Below are positions 22,021 through 28,950 of a stretch of DNA of 28,950 bases, piece by piece. Every line of letters starts with the position of its first letter. Positions within the stretch are counted from its first letter, which is position 1. Under the pieces are notes generated by a model. It was not told the DNA's origin and made no database searches. It saw only the letters and a program-made list of their open reading frames with translations. The stretch lies in assembly GCA_035327305.1 (NCBI GenBank), contig DAOLDL010000038.1, positions 1-28,950 on the forward strand, given 5' to 3'. The DNA is from CALMUP01 sp035327305 (GTDB lineage Bacteria; Verrucomicrobiota; Kiritimatiellia; CAIVKH01). The position numbers and the translations under genes are program-made.

Positions 22021-24014
22021 TCATCGCATCCCGCGAAAGCGCGCTTGCCATCGCCCAGATTCATGAAGCATTGCCTTTCCTGAAATCCGCGTTGCCGCAC
22101 GGCATACATTTCGACATTTTAACGTGTTCAACACCAGGTGATCGCGACCTGGCCACACCACTGGCCGACCCCAATCTCGCACAGGATTTTTTCACGCGCG
22201 ATATCGACTTGTTGTTGCTCGAAGGCAAGGCAGATATCGCCATCCACTCGGCCAAGGACCTGCCAAACCCTATTCCGCCGGGATTAACCATCGCGGCCAT
22301 GCTCCCGGCGCGTGACATTCGCGATGCACTGGTCATCAGAAACGGGATCACCGAAACAGACGTCAAAGTCGTCGGTTCAAGCAGTCCAAAACGCAACGAG
22401 GAGTTGTCGCGATTGTTTCCCGTGTGGGATTTGAAACCCGTTCGTGGAACCATTCAAGCCCGCTTGAAGCAACTCGATGAAGGTCAATACGATGCGGTTG
22501 TAATTGCCGTATGCGCGCTTGAACGCCTTCAACTTGAAAAAAGAATCAACCGTTTTCTCCCATGGGATCCGACGCCAAATCAAGGGCGGCTTGCCATTGT
22601 CGCGCGGGAAAAAGATTCCAACGTGATCGCCTGTCTGCAACCACTCGATGTGCGCGAGAATGCCGGCATGGTGGTTTTGCTCGGATGTCCGGCTGACTTC
22701 TCGTTGATCTCCCACCGCGCCCGCCAATACCTGCAACATGCCGATGTCGTCATTCATGACCGCCTGGTCCCCAACGAGGCCCTGGCATTGATCAAAGGCA
22801 AGTCCGTTCCTGCCGGAAAAACCGGCGGATCGCCCTCGACACCGCAACCGGACATTCACCGGCAACTTCTTCAATTCGCCGAGCAGGGCAAACTCGTGGT
22901 GCGGTTGCACGGCGGAGACCCCGGCATTTACGGACGCTTGCAGGAGGAACTGGATTTCCTGACCGCGTGGAACCTGCGCGTGGATATTGTTCCCTCGGTA
23001 ACGGCGGCACAAGTCGCGGCGGCACGAGCAGGCGCACCGTTGACGCATCGCGGGGAAGGACATCGACTTACCCTGATTTCCGGCAATCCGCCCGCCGGCT
23101 CGGCCATACCCGCCTTGCCCGGACCAGACATCGGCAACCTTGCCGTATACATGGGCGTAGGCGCCGCCGGGGAATTGCAGAAACGATTCTTGAATGCCGG
23201 GTGGCCGCAACGATCCCCGGTTATTGTGGGTGAACGACTTGGATATTCCGATGAACGAATCCGCCACATCCCCATGGATGAACTTGGCGCCGCCGAAGTT
23301 CAATCACCCGCCGTTTTTATCGTCGGCGCCAAAAGTCATGCGTTGCGTAAACGCATGCTGTTTACCGGAACCGACCCGGAACATTTTTTGAAATACGGCC
23401 CGTTATTGCATTGGCCGATGATAGAGTTGAGCGCGCTACCGCGCGAAGCGAGGGCGGAAATTCTGCGCACGCAACTGGACCGGATTCGCGGCATTATTTT
23501 TCCATCGCGCTTCGCCGTGAAATGCGTGGTGGAGGCGTTGATGGATTTTGGCGACATTCGCTTGTTGCATGGCAAACGACTTCTGGCGGTGGGACCTTCA
23601 ACACAGGAAGAACTGGCCGCAGTCGGATTGCGCGCCGACGCCTCGGCGGATAATCTTGGCGGCATAGAGTCGCTGGCCGGAAAACTCGGCGAGGCGGATC
23701 GCGGATTGTATTTGTACCCCTGCTCCAACGAGTCACCTAAATCGGAACGTACGGCACGTCTGCGGAATTTTGGCATTGAACTTATACCGGCGGAATTTTA
23801 CCGCAATCAACCCACGACTGTACAACCGCTCCCCCGCCTGGAATTCGATCGCGTCTTGTTTACCAGCGGCAGTACGGTAAATACCTATTTTGAAAGATAC
23901 CCCGAAGAAGGGCATACACACCGCACATGGCTGGCCGTGGGACCATCAACGCTCAAGGTTCTGAATGCAAAAGGCCTGCCCGCCCGCATGTTGACCCAAA
24001 TACAACCGACCTGA
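22002..24014 (+). CDS. HemC (two-domain) - CobA (SUMT) - HemD triple fusion
   Basis: A protein of 670 aa with three modules. Residues 1-222 resemble porphobilinogen deaminase domains 1 and 2: IIASRESALAIAQ (Arg11), DIAIHSAKDLP (catalytic Asp86), GSSSPKRNEEL, VRGTIQARLKQLDEGQYDAV, NQGRLAI. Domain 3, which carries the Cys that holds the dipyrromethane cofactor, is absent. Residues ~223-445 are uroporphyrinogen-III C-methyltransferase (LLGCPADFSLISHRA, ADVVIHDRLV, VVRLHGGDPGIYGR, GAPLTHRG, LAVYMGVG, SPAVFIVGA). Residues ~447-670 are uroporphyrinogen-III synthase (IIFPSRFAVKCVVEAL, LAVGPSTQEELAAVGLRAD, VLFTSGSTVNTYFER). Together they would take porphobilinogen to precorrin-2. CobA-HemD fusions are known; this three-part form with a truncated HemC is unusual. 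The start is GTG. Confidence 0.85.
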   Translation: MDRKKLIIASRESALAIAQIHEALPFLKSALPHGIHFDILTCSTPGDRDLATPLADPNLAQDFFTRDIDLLLLEGKADIAIHSAKDLPNPIPPGLTIAAMLPARDIRDALVIRNGITETDVKVVGSSSPKRNEELSRLFPVWDLKPVRGTIQARLKQLDEGQYDAVVIAVCALERLQLEKRINRFLPWDPTPNQGRLAIVAREKDSNVIACLQPLDVRENAGMVVLLGCPADFSLISHRARQYLQHADVVIHDRLVPNEALALIKGKSVPAGKTGGSPSTPQPDIHRQLLQFAEQGKLVVRLHGGDPGIYGRLQEELDFLTAWNLRVDIVPSVTAAQVAAARAGAPLTHRGEGHRLTLISGNPPAGSAIPALPGPDIGNLAVYMGVGAAGELQKRFLNAGWPQRSPVIVGERLGYSDERIRHIPMDELGAAEVQSPAVFIVGAKSHALRKRMLFTGTDPEHFLKYGPLLHWPMIELSALPREARAEILRTQLDRIRGIIFPSRFAVKCVVEALMDFGDIRLLHGKRLLAVGPSTQEELAAVGLRADASADNLGGIESLAGKLGEADRGLYLYPCSNESPKSERTARLRNFGIELIPAEFYRNQPTTVQPLPRLEFDRVLFTSGSTVNTYFERYPEEGHTHRTWLAVGPSTLKVLNAKGLPARMLTQIQPT

Positions 24015-24017
24015 ACC

Positions 24018-24380
24018 ATGAACACACCCATCAACATCCTGTTTGTTTGCGGACGCAACAACCGACGCAGTCCGACCGCCGAAAAAATCTTCACCGGCGA
24101 TCGGCGCATGAATGTGCGGTCAGGCGGAATCGCCGACACCAGCCGCAAACGGGTAACCGATGCGGACATGAAATGGGCGAATCTGGTGCTGGCCATGGAG
24201 CGGAAACATGCCAAACGCCTTCAAGTGATGTTCAGACATATCCAGGATTTACCCCCGATCGAGTTTCTGGACATCTCGGACGAATACACGTTCATGAGCA
24301 AGGATTTGATCGATGCACTGAAAGAGGCCGTGGATCGCGCACTTGAAGAATACGCGGAAGCACAAGCCTCGGAAGAATAA
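24018..24380 (+). CDS. Low-molecular-weight protein-tyrosine-phosphatase-like protein
   Basis: A protein of 120 aa. The N-terminal strand and P-loop, NILFVCGRNNRRSPTAEKIF, contain Cys11-x5-Arg17-Ser18, the signature shared by LMW tyrosine phosphatases and arsenate reductases of the same fold. VRSGGIADTSRKRVTDADM follows the usual 'SAG' position. LDISDEYTFMSKDL near the C-terminus supplies an acidic residue where the general acid is expected. It is shorter than classical LMW-PTPs (~150 aa) and belongs to a compact bacterial subgroup. It starts 3 nt after the tetrapyrrole fusion without a Shine-Dalgarno sequence, so it is probably the last gene of the cys/siroheme operon. The functional link to it is unknown. 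Confidence 0.85.
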   Translation: MNTPINILFVCGRNNRRSPTAEKIFTGDRRMNVRSGGIADTSRKRVTDADMKWANLVLAMERKHAKRLQVMFRHIQDLPPIEFLDISDEYTFMSKDLIDALKEAVDRALEEYAEAQASEE

Positions 24381-24384
24381 ATCA

Positions 24385-24412
24385 TGCGCCTCACGGAGGC
24401 GCTAATACACCA
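24385..24412 (+). repeat. 28-bp palindromic repeat, copy 1
   Basis: This segment matches positions 27050-27077 at 27 of 28 bases, in the same orientation. Its core is a perfect hairpin: GCGCCTC (24386-24392), loop ACG, GAGGCGC (24396-24402). It is followed by TA-n-TACACCA. It begins 4 nt after the phosphatase stop and ends 54 nt before the helicase start, so it might also stop or stabilise the cys transcript, though no T-run follows. It looks like a REP/BIME-type dispersed element. Confidence 0.7.
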
Positions 24413-24466
24413 TTGAAGACCACACGCCTGACCACTGCCGTTAAAATTTTCTGATTCCCCATTGCC

Positions 24467-26962
24467 ATGACCGGAAGCACGGATTACGTTTCGATCATGA
24501 ACCGACGCCCTGGCCAACTCGCAGATGTTCTGCATTTTCTCGAATCGCGCTATCACAAACAAATTCGCGAACACCGGGTGCTTGAATCACTTCCCGGTGA
24601 GTTTTCTCCGCTTCCGCCCGGTCTCGATCCCCGACTACGCGGCGTACTAGAAAAGGATGGCATTCACCAACTTTACTCGCACCAGGCCGAGGCATTCGAC
24701 GCCATCCGCCAACAACGCGATGTCGTGCTGGTTTCCCGAACCGCCAGCGGCAAAACGTTGTCGTTTCTTCTCCCCCTCCTTCATGAATGGATGCAGGCGG
24801 AGTCACCCTTCAGCGTTCTTCTGCTTTATCCAACCAAGGCGCTTTCACGCGATCAGGAAAACACGGTCGGTCGGCTTATGCGGGAGACCGTCGACGCACG
24901 TAAACTCGGCACGTTTGACGGCGACACCCCCCGCGAGGAACGCAAACACATCCAACGCACCGCCGACTTTGTCATTACCAATCCCGACATGTTGCACGCG
25001 GGCATCTTGCCCAACCATCACCGAGGCTGGAAAACGTTTCTCTCTCGACTGAAATACATAGTGGTTGATGAGGTGCACACCTATCGCGGCGCATTTGGAT
25101 CACACGTCTCGAATGTTTTCCGGCGCCTGCAACGCGTCTGCGAAATGCACGGCTCCAAACCCGTATTCATCGGCTGTTCAGCCACAGTGGGAAATCCCGG
25201 CGAACATGTCGAAGCCCTGTTTCATCGCCCGGTGCAAGTCATCGACAAGGATGGCGCACCACGCCCGCCGCGCGATCTTTACCTGCTTAACCCACCACTG
25301 GTGCAAAGTGCAGGCGCGGCGCTGTACCGCAAGGGACCGGCGTCCATATCCATTCCCCTGCTTCGTGAAGCCACCAGGCTTGGCGTGCGCACCATCTGCT
25401 TCTGTCGTGCAAGACAGGAAGTGGAGCGCCTGTATCGGGCGGTAATTGATGGGCGCTTTGAGTTGGCCGCCAAGGTAAAGCCTTATCGCGGGGGACTCTT
25501 GCCCAACGAACGACGGCAGTTGGAACGCGACCTGTTTAGCGGCGAACTTACCACGATCATCACCACCAACGCGCTGGAACTGGGCATCGACATTGGCGAT
25601 CTTGACCTCTGCATCTTGTCCGGACATCCGGGAACCGTGGCCAGTTTCTGGCAACAAGCGGGCAGAGTCGGGCGCAAAGGTTCTCGCGCGGCCATTGTCT
25701 ATATCGCCAAGGACTCGCCGATTGATCAATACCTGGTCAATCACCCCGAATTCATCGTTCGCACCCCGATCGAACAAGCCTGGTTGAATAGCGATAACCC
25801 ATACATCCTGTTACAGCATATCCCTTGTGCGGCTCACGAGTATCCGTTGCGGCCGGAGGAACCGGCCTTTTCCGATCGCGCCTATGAAATGGCCGTCAAC
25901 GTGCTGACCGAGGATAAAACACTGGCACCCTATCATGAGTGCCTTCGCTACGCATTGCCGGACTATCCAGCCAAAGGCGTCAACTTGCGCGGGATGACCG
26001 ATTACAATGTGGACATTTATTGCGGCACCGAAGTCATCGGGGAAATCGATCCGATCGGCGCGCGCGGCACCTTGTACAAGGATGCCATTTATCAACACCT
26101 CGGCGGCCGTTACATGTCCATGGATCTGGACCTGGAAAAGAAATTGTGCCGGGTTGAGGAAGTCAATGTCGACTACTACACCGAGGCGGTCTGGGAAAAT
26201 CGCATTGAAATGACCGAACAGGAAAGTGAACAAAAGCGGCATGACGCGACCATTCGCTTCGGTTACATCCACGTCAACAAGCAACCCAGGCTCTATAAGA
26301 AGATTCGCGAGCGAAGTTACGAAAACATCGGCTACGGCCCCATCACGCTGGCGCCGTTTGAGTACGACACCACGGGATTCAGCCTGCAAACGCCTCCGGC
26401 ATGGCGCACATTGCTGGATGCCAAAGACCGCCGTTATCCTGGCGCGGCATTGTACGGTTTAAGTTACCTCCTGCATCGCGCCGCCCCAAGTTTGTGCATG
26501 GCCGACAGCGAAGACATTGAAACCGATGTTTCGCTGTTCGAAGAAGAAACTCAAAGCTGGCAAAGCACATTGTACTTATATGACGCACACGAAGGCGGCG
26601 TGGGTTATGCGGAAAAAATTTGTGAAAAACTTGAAGATGCGCTGACGTTGTGCCGCGACATTATGCGGGAATGTGAATGCGAGGCGGGGTGCCCGGCGTG
26701 CGTGCCGCCGCTCCCCCCCGGCGTGAAAAGCGAGGAACTAGAACAGTTGCTGATCGAGTCCAACGCGGCCCGTGCCTGCACCATCAGCCTGCTTAACGCA
26801 CTGCTGGAGGGCATTGTTGCATTGCCCGAAGTTATAACCATCGAGCGCGCGCGCGGGCCCGAAATTACCCCGCCACCAGAAGACGAGGAGGCGAAAAAAC
26901 TGAATAACCGCCTGCACAAGGCGGCTGGTATTTTAAAACGAAAACGCGAACGGGAACATTGA
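24467..26962 (+). CDS. DEAD/DEAH-box helicase of the MrfA/YprA type with C-terminal Cys cluster
   Basis: A protein of 831 aa. The first RecA domain has the Q-like GIHQLYSHQAEAFDAI, Walker A RTASGKT (about 91-97), LLYPTKALSRDQ (Ia), Walker B VVDEVHTYRG (about 200) and GCSATVGNPGEH (III). The second has CFCRARQEVERLYR, TTNALELGIDIGDLDL and QQAGRVGRKG (VI). The C-terminal MZB/DUF1998-like domain has HEGGVGYAEKICEKLEDAL and the metal-binding-type cluster CECEAGCPAC (about 735-746). B. subtilis MrfA, with the same layout, is a 3'-5' helicase that repairs mitomycin C damage; that role is inferred here. An alternative start is 24497. It is flanked by two direct copies of a 28-bp repeat. Confidence 0.92.
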   Translation: MTGSTDYVSIMNRRPGQLADVLHFLESRYHKQIREHRVLESLPGEFSPLPPGLDPRLRGVLEKDGIHQLYSHQAEAFDAIRQQRDVVLVSRTASGKTLSFLLPLLHEWMQAESPFSVLLLYPTKALSRDQENTVGRLMRETVDARKLGTFDGDTPREERKHIQRTADFVITNPDMLHAGILPNHHRGWKTFLSRLKYIVVDEVHTYRGAFGSHVSNVFRRLQRVCEMHGSKPVFIGCSATVGNPGEHVEALFHRPVQVIDKDGAPRPPRDLYLLNPPLVQSAGAALYRKGPASISIPLLREATRLGVRTICFCRARQEVERLYRAVIDGRFELAAKVKPYRGGLLPNERRQLERDLFSGELTTIITTNALELGIDIGDLDLCILSGHPGTVASFWQQAGRVGRKGSRAAIVYIAKDSPIDQYLVNHPEFIVRTPIEQAWLNSDNPYILLQHIPCAAHEYPLRPEEPAFSDRAYEMAVNVLTEDKTLAPYHECLRYALPDYPAKGVNLRGMTDYNVDIYCGTEVIGEIDPIGARGTLYKDAIYQHLGGRYMSMDLDLEKKLCRVEEVNVDYYTEAVWENRIEMTEQESEQKRHDATIRFGYIHVNKQPRLYKKIRERSYENIGYGPITLAPFEYDTTGFSLQTPPAWRTLLDAKDRRYPGAALYGLSYLLHRAAPSLCMADSEDIETDVSLFEEETQSWQSTLYLYDAHEGGVGYAEKICEKLEDALTLCRDIMRECECEAGCPACVPPLPPGVKSEELEQLLIESNAARACTISLLNALLEGIVALPEVITIERARGPEITPPPEDEEAKKLNNRLHKAAGILKRKREREH

Positions 26963-27014
26963 ACCCGAAAACCGAAGTTGCTGGCGGCGCCGACAAGGAA
27001 AAAGAACAATGTGA

Positions 27015-27034
27015 CACAGACATTCTTATCTGTG
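27015..27034. repeat. Hairpin adjacent to repeat copy 2
   Basis: CACAGA (27015-27020), an 8-nt loop and TCTGTG (27029-27034) form a perfect 6-bp stem. It ends 16 bp before the second copy of the 28-bp repeat, making a two-hairpin arrangement. Copy 1 at 24385 has no such neighbour. Confidence 0.4.
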
Positions 27035-27049
27035 GACTTCGGGATGATG

Positions 27050-27077
27050 TGCGCCTCACGGAGGCGCTACTACACCA
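27050..27077 (+). repeat. 28-bp palindromic repeat, copy 2
   Basis: Identical to 24385-24412 except for one base (C instead of A at 27070). The hairpin arms are GCGCCTC (27051-27057) and GAGGCGC (27061-27067). It lies 87 bp after the helicase stop, in direct orientation to copy 1. Confidence 0.7.
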
Positions 27078-27157
27078 CCACAGGCTCCAGATTTATCACG
27101 GAATCTGATCGGTGAAACTTCGTTTGCTTTTGTTCAAATTCGTCCCCCCCGCCTGAT

Positions 27158-27613
27158 TCAAGACGGCGAACGATGATTTGGCTTTCTCGACATCCACCAA
27201 GCCGCACAACCAAAGATCCCGAAGATAGCCCCCACCCCGGCAACCACACCATTTACATGTGAGCCGGCATGGGCGTTCATACTTGCCACACCATCGTCGC
27301 TCACCATCACCTCACGTTCGATGGCGTGGCCCATCCCATCATCCATTTTTAACCGCCATGCCCCTGAACGATCAGGCACAAACGCGACACAGCCATTGGG
27401 ATCTGTTTCAAGCCGGACATAAAGTTCATTCGAATCGGGCGCGAATATATCGACCTGCGCCCCAATGGCGGCGGAGCCATCCGCATAGACGAACCGGACG
27501 GCAACCGAATGCTCCTCCCGGATGGCGTCAATTCCGTGGGCAAACGCAGTAAGCAAAATAAAAGACGCTAATAAACTCGCAACCAATATCGTTTTCACGA
27601 CGCCATCATTCAC
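27158..27613 (-). CDS. NikL-like exported protein with carboxypeptidase-regulatory-like domain
   Basis: A protein of 151 aa. A signal peptide (about 1-25, ending LLTAFA) would leave His26 at the mature N-terminus (HGIDAI). One beta-sandwich domain follows (about 35-110): VAVRFVYADGSAAIGAQVDIFA, TDPNGCVAFVPDRSGAWRLKMDD and the motif GMGHAIEREV, all typical of NikL proteins. One C-terminal membrane helix (about 119-141, VNGVVAGVGAIFGIFGCAAWW) anchors it. NikL is an accessory subunit of ECF-type nickel transporters (NikLMNQO), probably handling metal on the periplasmic side. It overlaps the DUF4198 gene by 4 bp. The core NikM/N/Q/O genes are not in the window and none follows it downstream. Confidence 0.75.
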   Translation of the reverse strand: MNDGVVKTILVASLLASFILLTAFAHGIDAIREEHSVAVRFVYADGSAAIGAQVDIFAPDSNELYVRLETDPNGCVAFVPDRSGAWRLKMDDGMGHAIEREVMVSDDGVASMNAHAGSHVNGVVAGVGAIFGIFGCAAWWMSRKPNHRSPS

Positions 27614-28248
27614 TCGGGAATATAAATCGTCAATGCCGCGCTTTGACTGCCGCGTCGGGCAATCATCATGTGCAGGCCCGATCCGGCTGATGTAAAGCTT
27701 GCGGGGCGATCGGGATAAGCCGTGCGATATACCTGTCGTACATGTTCACGACCAAAACCAACATCGGCCTTGATCGGCTTTCCGCTGGAGAAAACCGACA
27801 CCTCCAGCTTGCCATCCACCAATGCTGGCACAACTTCAAGTTCTTGACCGCGGGGGCGAATGGCGGGGAACTCATTGCCTCCCACAACAACCAGCGCGGA
27901 GGCAAATGCCAATGTTTTTTCTTCGCGGGGACGCCGAAGTTGAAACGCTATCTGGTAGACCCCGGGCTGATCCGGAGTCCATTCAGCGAAAAGGCTTTTA
28001 CCGGCAACCTCTGGCAGATAGCCGGAAACCCCGCCGTCGGGACTGGTAATTTCCAGTTTATGCAGTAATCGCACAGCCACGGCGAATTCGCTCACAGGAA
28101 ATTGATGTCCACCGCAGATTTCGATGGTTACGGTTTCTCCGGGTTTCACCATGGCTGGTCGTGCCACGATCCAGTAATCGTGAGCCATGGCGTGTGCCGC
28201 CAGAATCAGGACTAAAAGCGAAGCTTGGAGTAATGTTCGCCCTATCAT
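27610..28248 (-). CDS. DUF4198 (NikK-like) periplasmic protein
   Basis: A protein of 212 aa. A signal peptide (about 1-22) ending AAHAMA would expose His23 (HDYWIV) as the first mature residue. The DUF4198 pattern follows: a beta-rich domain with VKPGETVTIEICGGHQFPV, SLFAEWTPDQPGVYQIAFQL, and a second domain with VSVFSSGKPIKADVGF. DUF4198 proteins accompany nickel/cobalt ECF transporters (NikK) and other metal-uptake loci, where they are thought to bind or deliver metal. It starts 3 nt after the stop of the outer-membrane protein gene and overlaps the NikL-like gene by 4 bp, so the three form an operon. Confidence 0.8.
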   Translation of the reverse strand: MIGRTLLQASLLVLILAAHAMAHDYWIVARPAMVKPGETVTIEICGGHQFPVSEFAVAVRLLHKLEITSPDGGVSGYLPEVAGKSLFAEWTPDQPGVYQIAFQLRRPREEKTLAFASALVVVGGNEFPAIRPRGQELEVVPALVDGKLEVSVFSSGKPIKADVGFGREHVRQVYRTAYPDRPASFTSAGSGLHMMIARRGSQSAALTIYIPE

Positions 28249-28251
28249 CGA

Positions 28252-28950
28252 TTAGAACCTGTACATGACCGCCGTGCTGAAGCGTGTTGTTCCGACCCAG
28301 GAGTCATTGTCATCTTTTTGCTGACCAATTTCAAACCCCACCTTCAACTGAATGCTTTCCCCCAATGGAGCGTAAACACCGGGAAGAACAGACCAGCGAG
28401 TGCCGTCAAAATCTCCCAGCACTTCAATGCCACCAGCGATACCGTGCGGATCGGCGCCTAATGGAGCCTTGATGCCCAACGCCCAGAACCACTCGTCTTC
28501 ATCGCCTTCTTTTTCATAACCGATATTTGCGACCACCATGCTGTGTTGACCAAAATTGCGACCGAAGATAAATGCTCCGCCGTAAACATTATCCTCACTT
28601 CCAAGCACTTCCTTTGATCGGGAAAACGGAAATTCAGCGACCGCACTTGCCGCCGCGTGCCAGGGGCCGTCATCCGTGATGCGATAAAGCACGCTGATCG
28701 CCAAGGCCTCAAAGAATGGAGAAGGGCCGTCCTCGCCATAACTGCCCTGGCGATCATCGGCGACACTGCCATCGCGGAACTTGGCATAGTGGGTGTGGGC
28801 GTCGATCATCAATTTGTCGGTAATGCCGTAGGCGATGCCCGGCGTGATTTCCCAGTGATCGAGAGCCGAGTTGTTTTTATCCTCGACGAAATAGTCGTAG
28901 TGAAAATATATGATTTTCTCGCCGGCCATCGCCGTGTTGTAAGTTTCAAT
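28252..28950 (-). CDS. Outer-membrane beta-barrel protein, N-terminus beyond the window
   Basis: The frame stays open to the window edge (codons reading IETYNTA precede the first in-window Met), so only the last ~232 residues are seen. They show alternating polar/hydrophobic strands (KIIYFHYDYFVED, HWEITPGIAYGITDKLMIDAHTHY, HSMVVANIGYEKEGD, WSVLPGVYAPLGESIQLKVGFEIGQQ) and end in VMYRF. A terminal Phe is the outer-membrane assembly signal. The pattern resembles transporter/phenol-degradation-type barrels with 10-14 strands. As first visible gene of the NikK/NikL-like operon, it may let metal or a metal chelate cross the outer membrane; this is inference from position. Confidence 0.75.
   Translation of the reverse strand: METYNTAMAGEKIIYFHYDYFVEDKNNSALDHWEITPGIAYGITDKLMIDAHTHYAKFRDGSVADDRQGSYGEDGPSPFFEALAISVLYRITDDGPWHAAASAVAEFPFSRSKEVLGSEDNVYGGAFIFGRNFGQHSMVVANIGYEKEGDEDEWFWALGIKAPLGADPHGIAGGIEVLGDFDGTRWSVLPGVYAPLGESIQLKVGFEIGQQKDDNDSWVGTTRFSTAVMYRF

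Larger units (their letters stand above)
26963..27157. other. Convergent intergenic region with two hairpins
   Basis: A 195-bp region between the ends of two convergent genes. No gene is seen. It holds a CACAGA/TCTGTG hairpin (27015-27034) and the second copy of the 28-bp repeat (27050-27077). Neither is followed by a T-run typical of rho-independent termination. The rest (27078-27157) shows nothing I can name. Confidence 0.6.

Noticed and set aside
1..28950. Search for CRISPR arrays, insertion sequences, prophage, toxin-antitoxin or retron-like elements
   Set aside because: No spaced identical repeats, transposase, integrase or reverse-transcriptase motifs were seen; the only repeats are the short ones listed.

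Overview
The window is a 28.95 kb piece of a bacterial chromosome. It is densely coded and moderately G+C rich. Gene content points to a Gram-negative organism with an outer membrane: there is a Tol/Exb-type motor, an outer-membrane barrel protein and several Sec-exported periplasmic proteins. Three things make a PVC-superphylum lineage (Verrucomicrobiota, Kiritimatiellota or Lentisphaerota) my best guess: the style of the ftsK-rodZ-pgsA-tolQR-TPR block, a short RpoD/SigA-like sigma factor, and a Cys-containing hypothetical protein of a type I associate with that group. No rRNA or marker protein is present to prove this.

Layout. Positions 1-7750 lie on the minus strand: a partial tRNA-Phe, then (read in the direction of transcription) ftsK, a rodZ-like gene, pgsA, tolQ/exbB, tolR/exbD, a large TPR protein and the Cys-containing hypothetical. 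Most of these overlap by 4 bp or are 2 bp apart, so they look like one cell-division/envelope transcription unit. Positions 7751-8064 hold divergent promoters and palindromes. Positions 8065-10212 (+) encode a tandem universal stress protein and RmuC. Positions 10222-11948 (-) encode a sigma-70 factor, adenine phosphoribosyltransferase (apt) and a DUF2752 membrane protein. Positions 12137-17233 (+) are a three-gene phosphorelay: a large sensor kinase with two solute-binding domains, a stand-alone receiver, and a receiver-PAS-kinase hybrid.

Positions 17325-24380 (+) form a sulfate-assimilation and siroheme locus: APS reductase (cysH), ATP sulfurylase (cysD, cysN), a Met8/CysG-N-like precorrin-2 dehydrogenase, a minimal glutamyl-tRNA-reductase-like protein, a HemC-CobA-HemD triple fusion, and a small tyrosine-phosphatase-like protein. 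CysD/CysN make APS, CysH reduces it to sulfite, and the tetrapyrrole genes would supply siroheme for a sulfite reductase that lies outside the window. Two of the tetrapyrrole enzymes lack parts normally considered essential. These are the most unusual part of the window.

Positions 24467-26962 (+) encode an MrfA/YprA-type helicase, with a 28-bp palindromic repeat on either side. The last 1.8 kb (-) carry a NikL-like protein, a DUF4198 (NikK-like) protein and a partial outer-membrane protein. This looks like the accessory end of a nickel/cobalt uptake operon whose core lies beyond the window or elsewhere.

I saw no CRISPR array, insertion sequence, prophage or obvious defence system.
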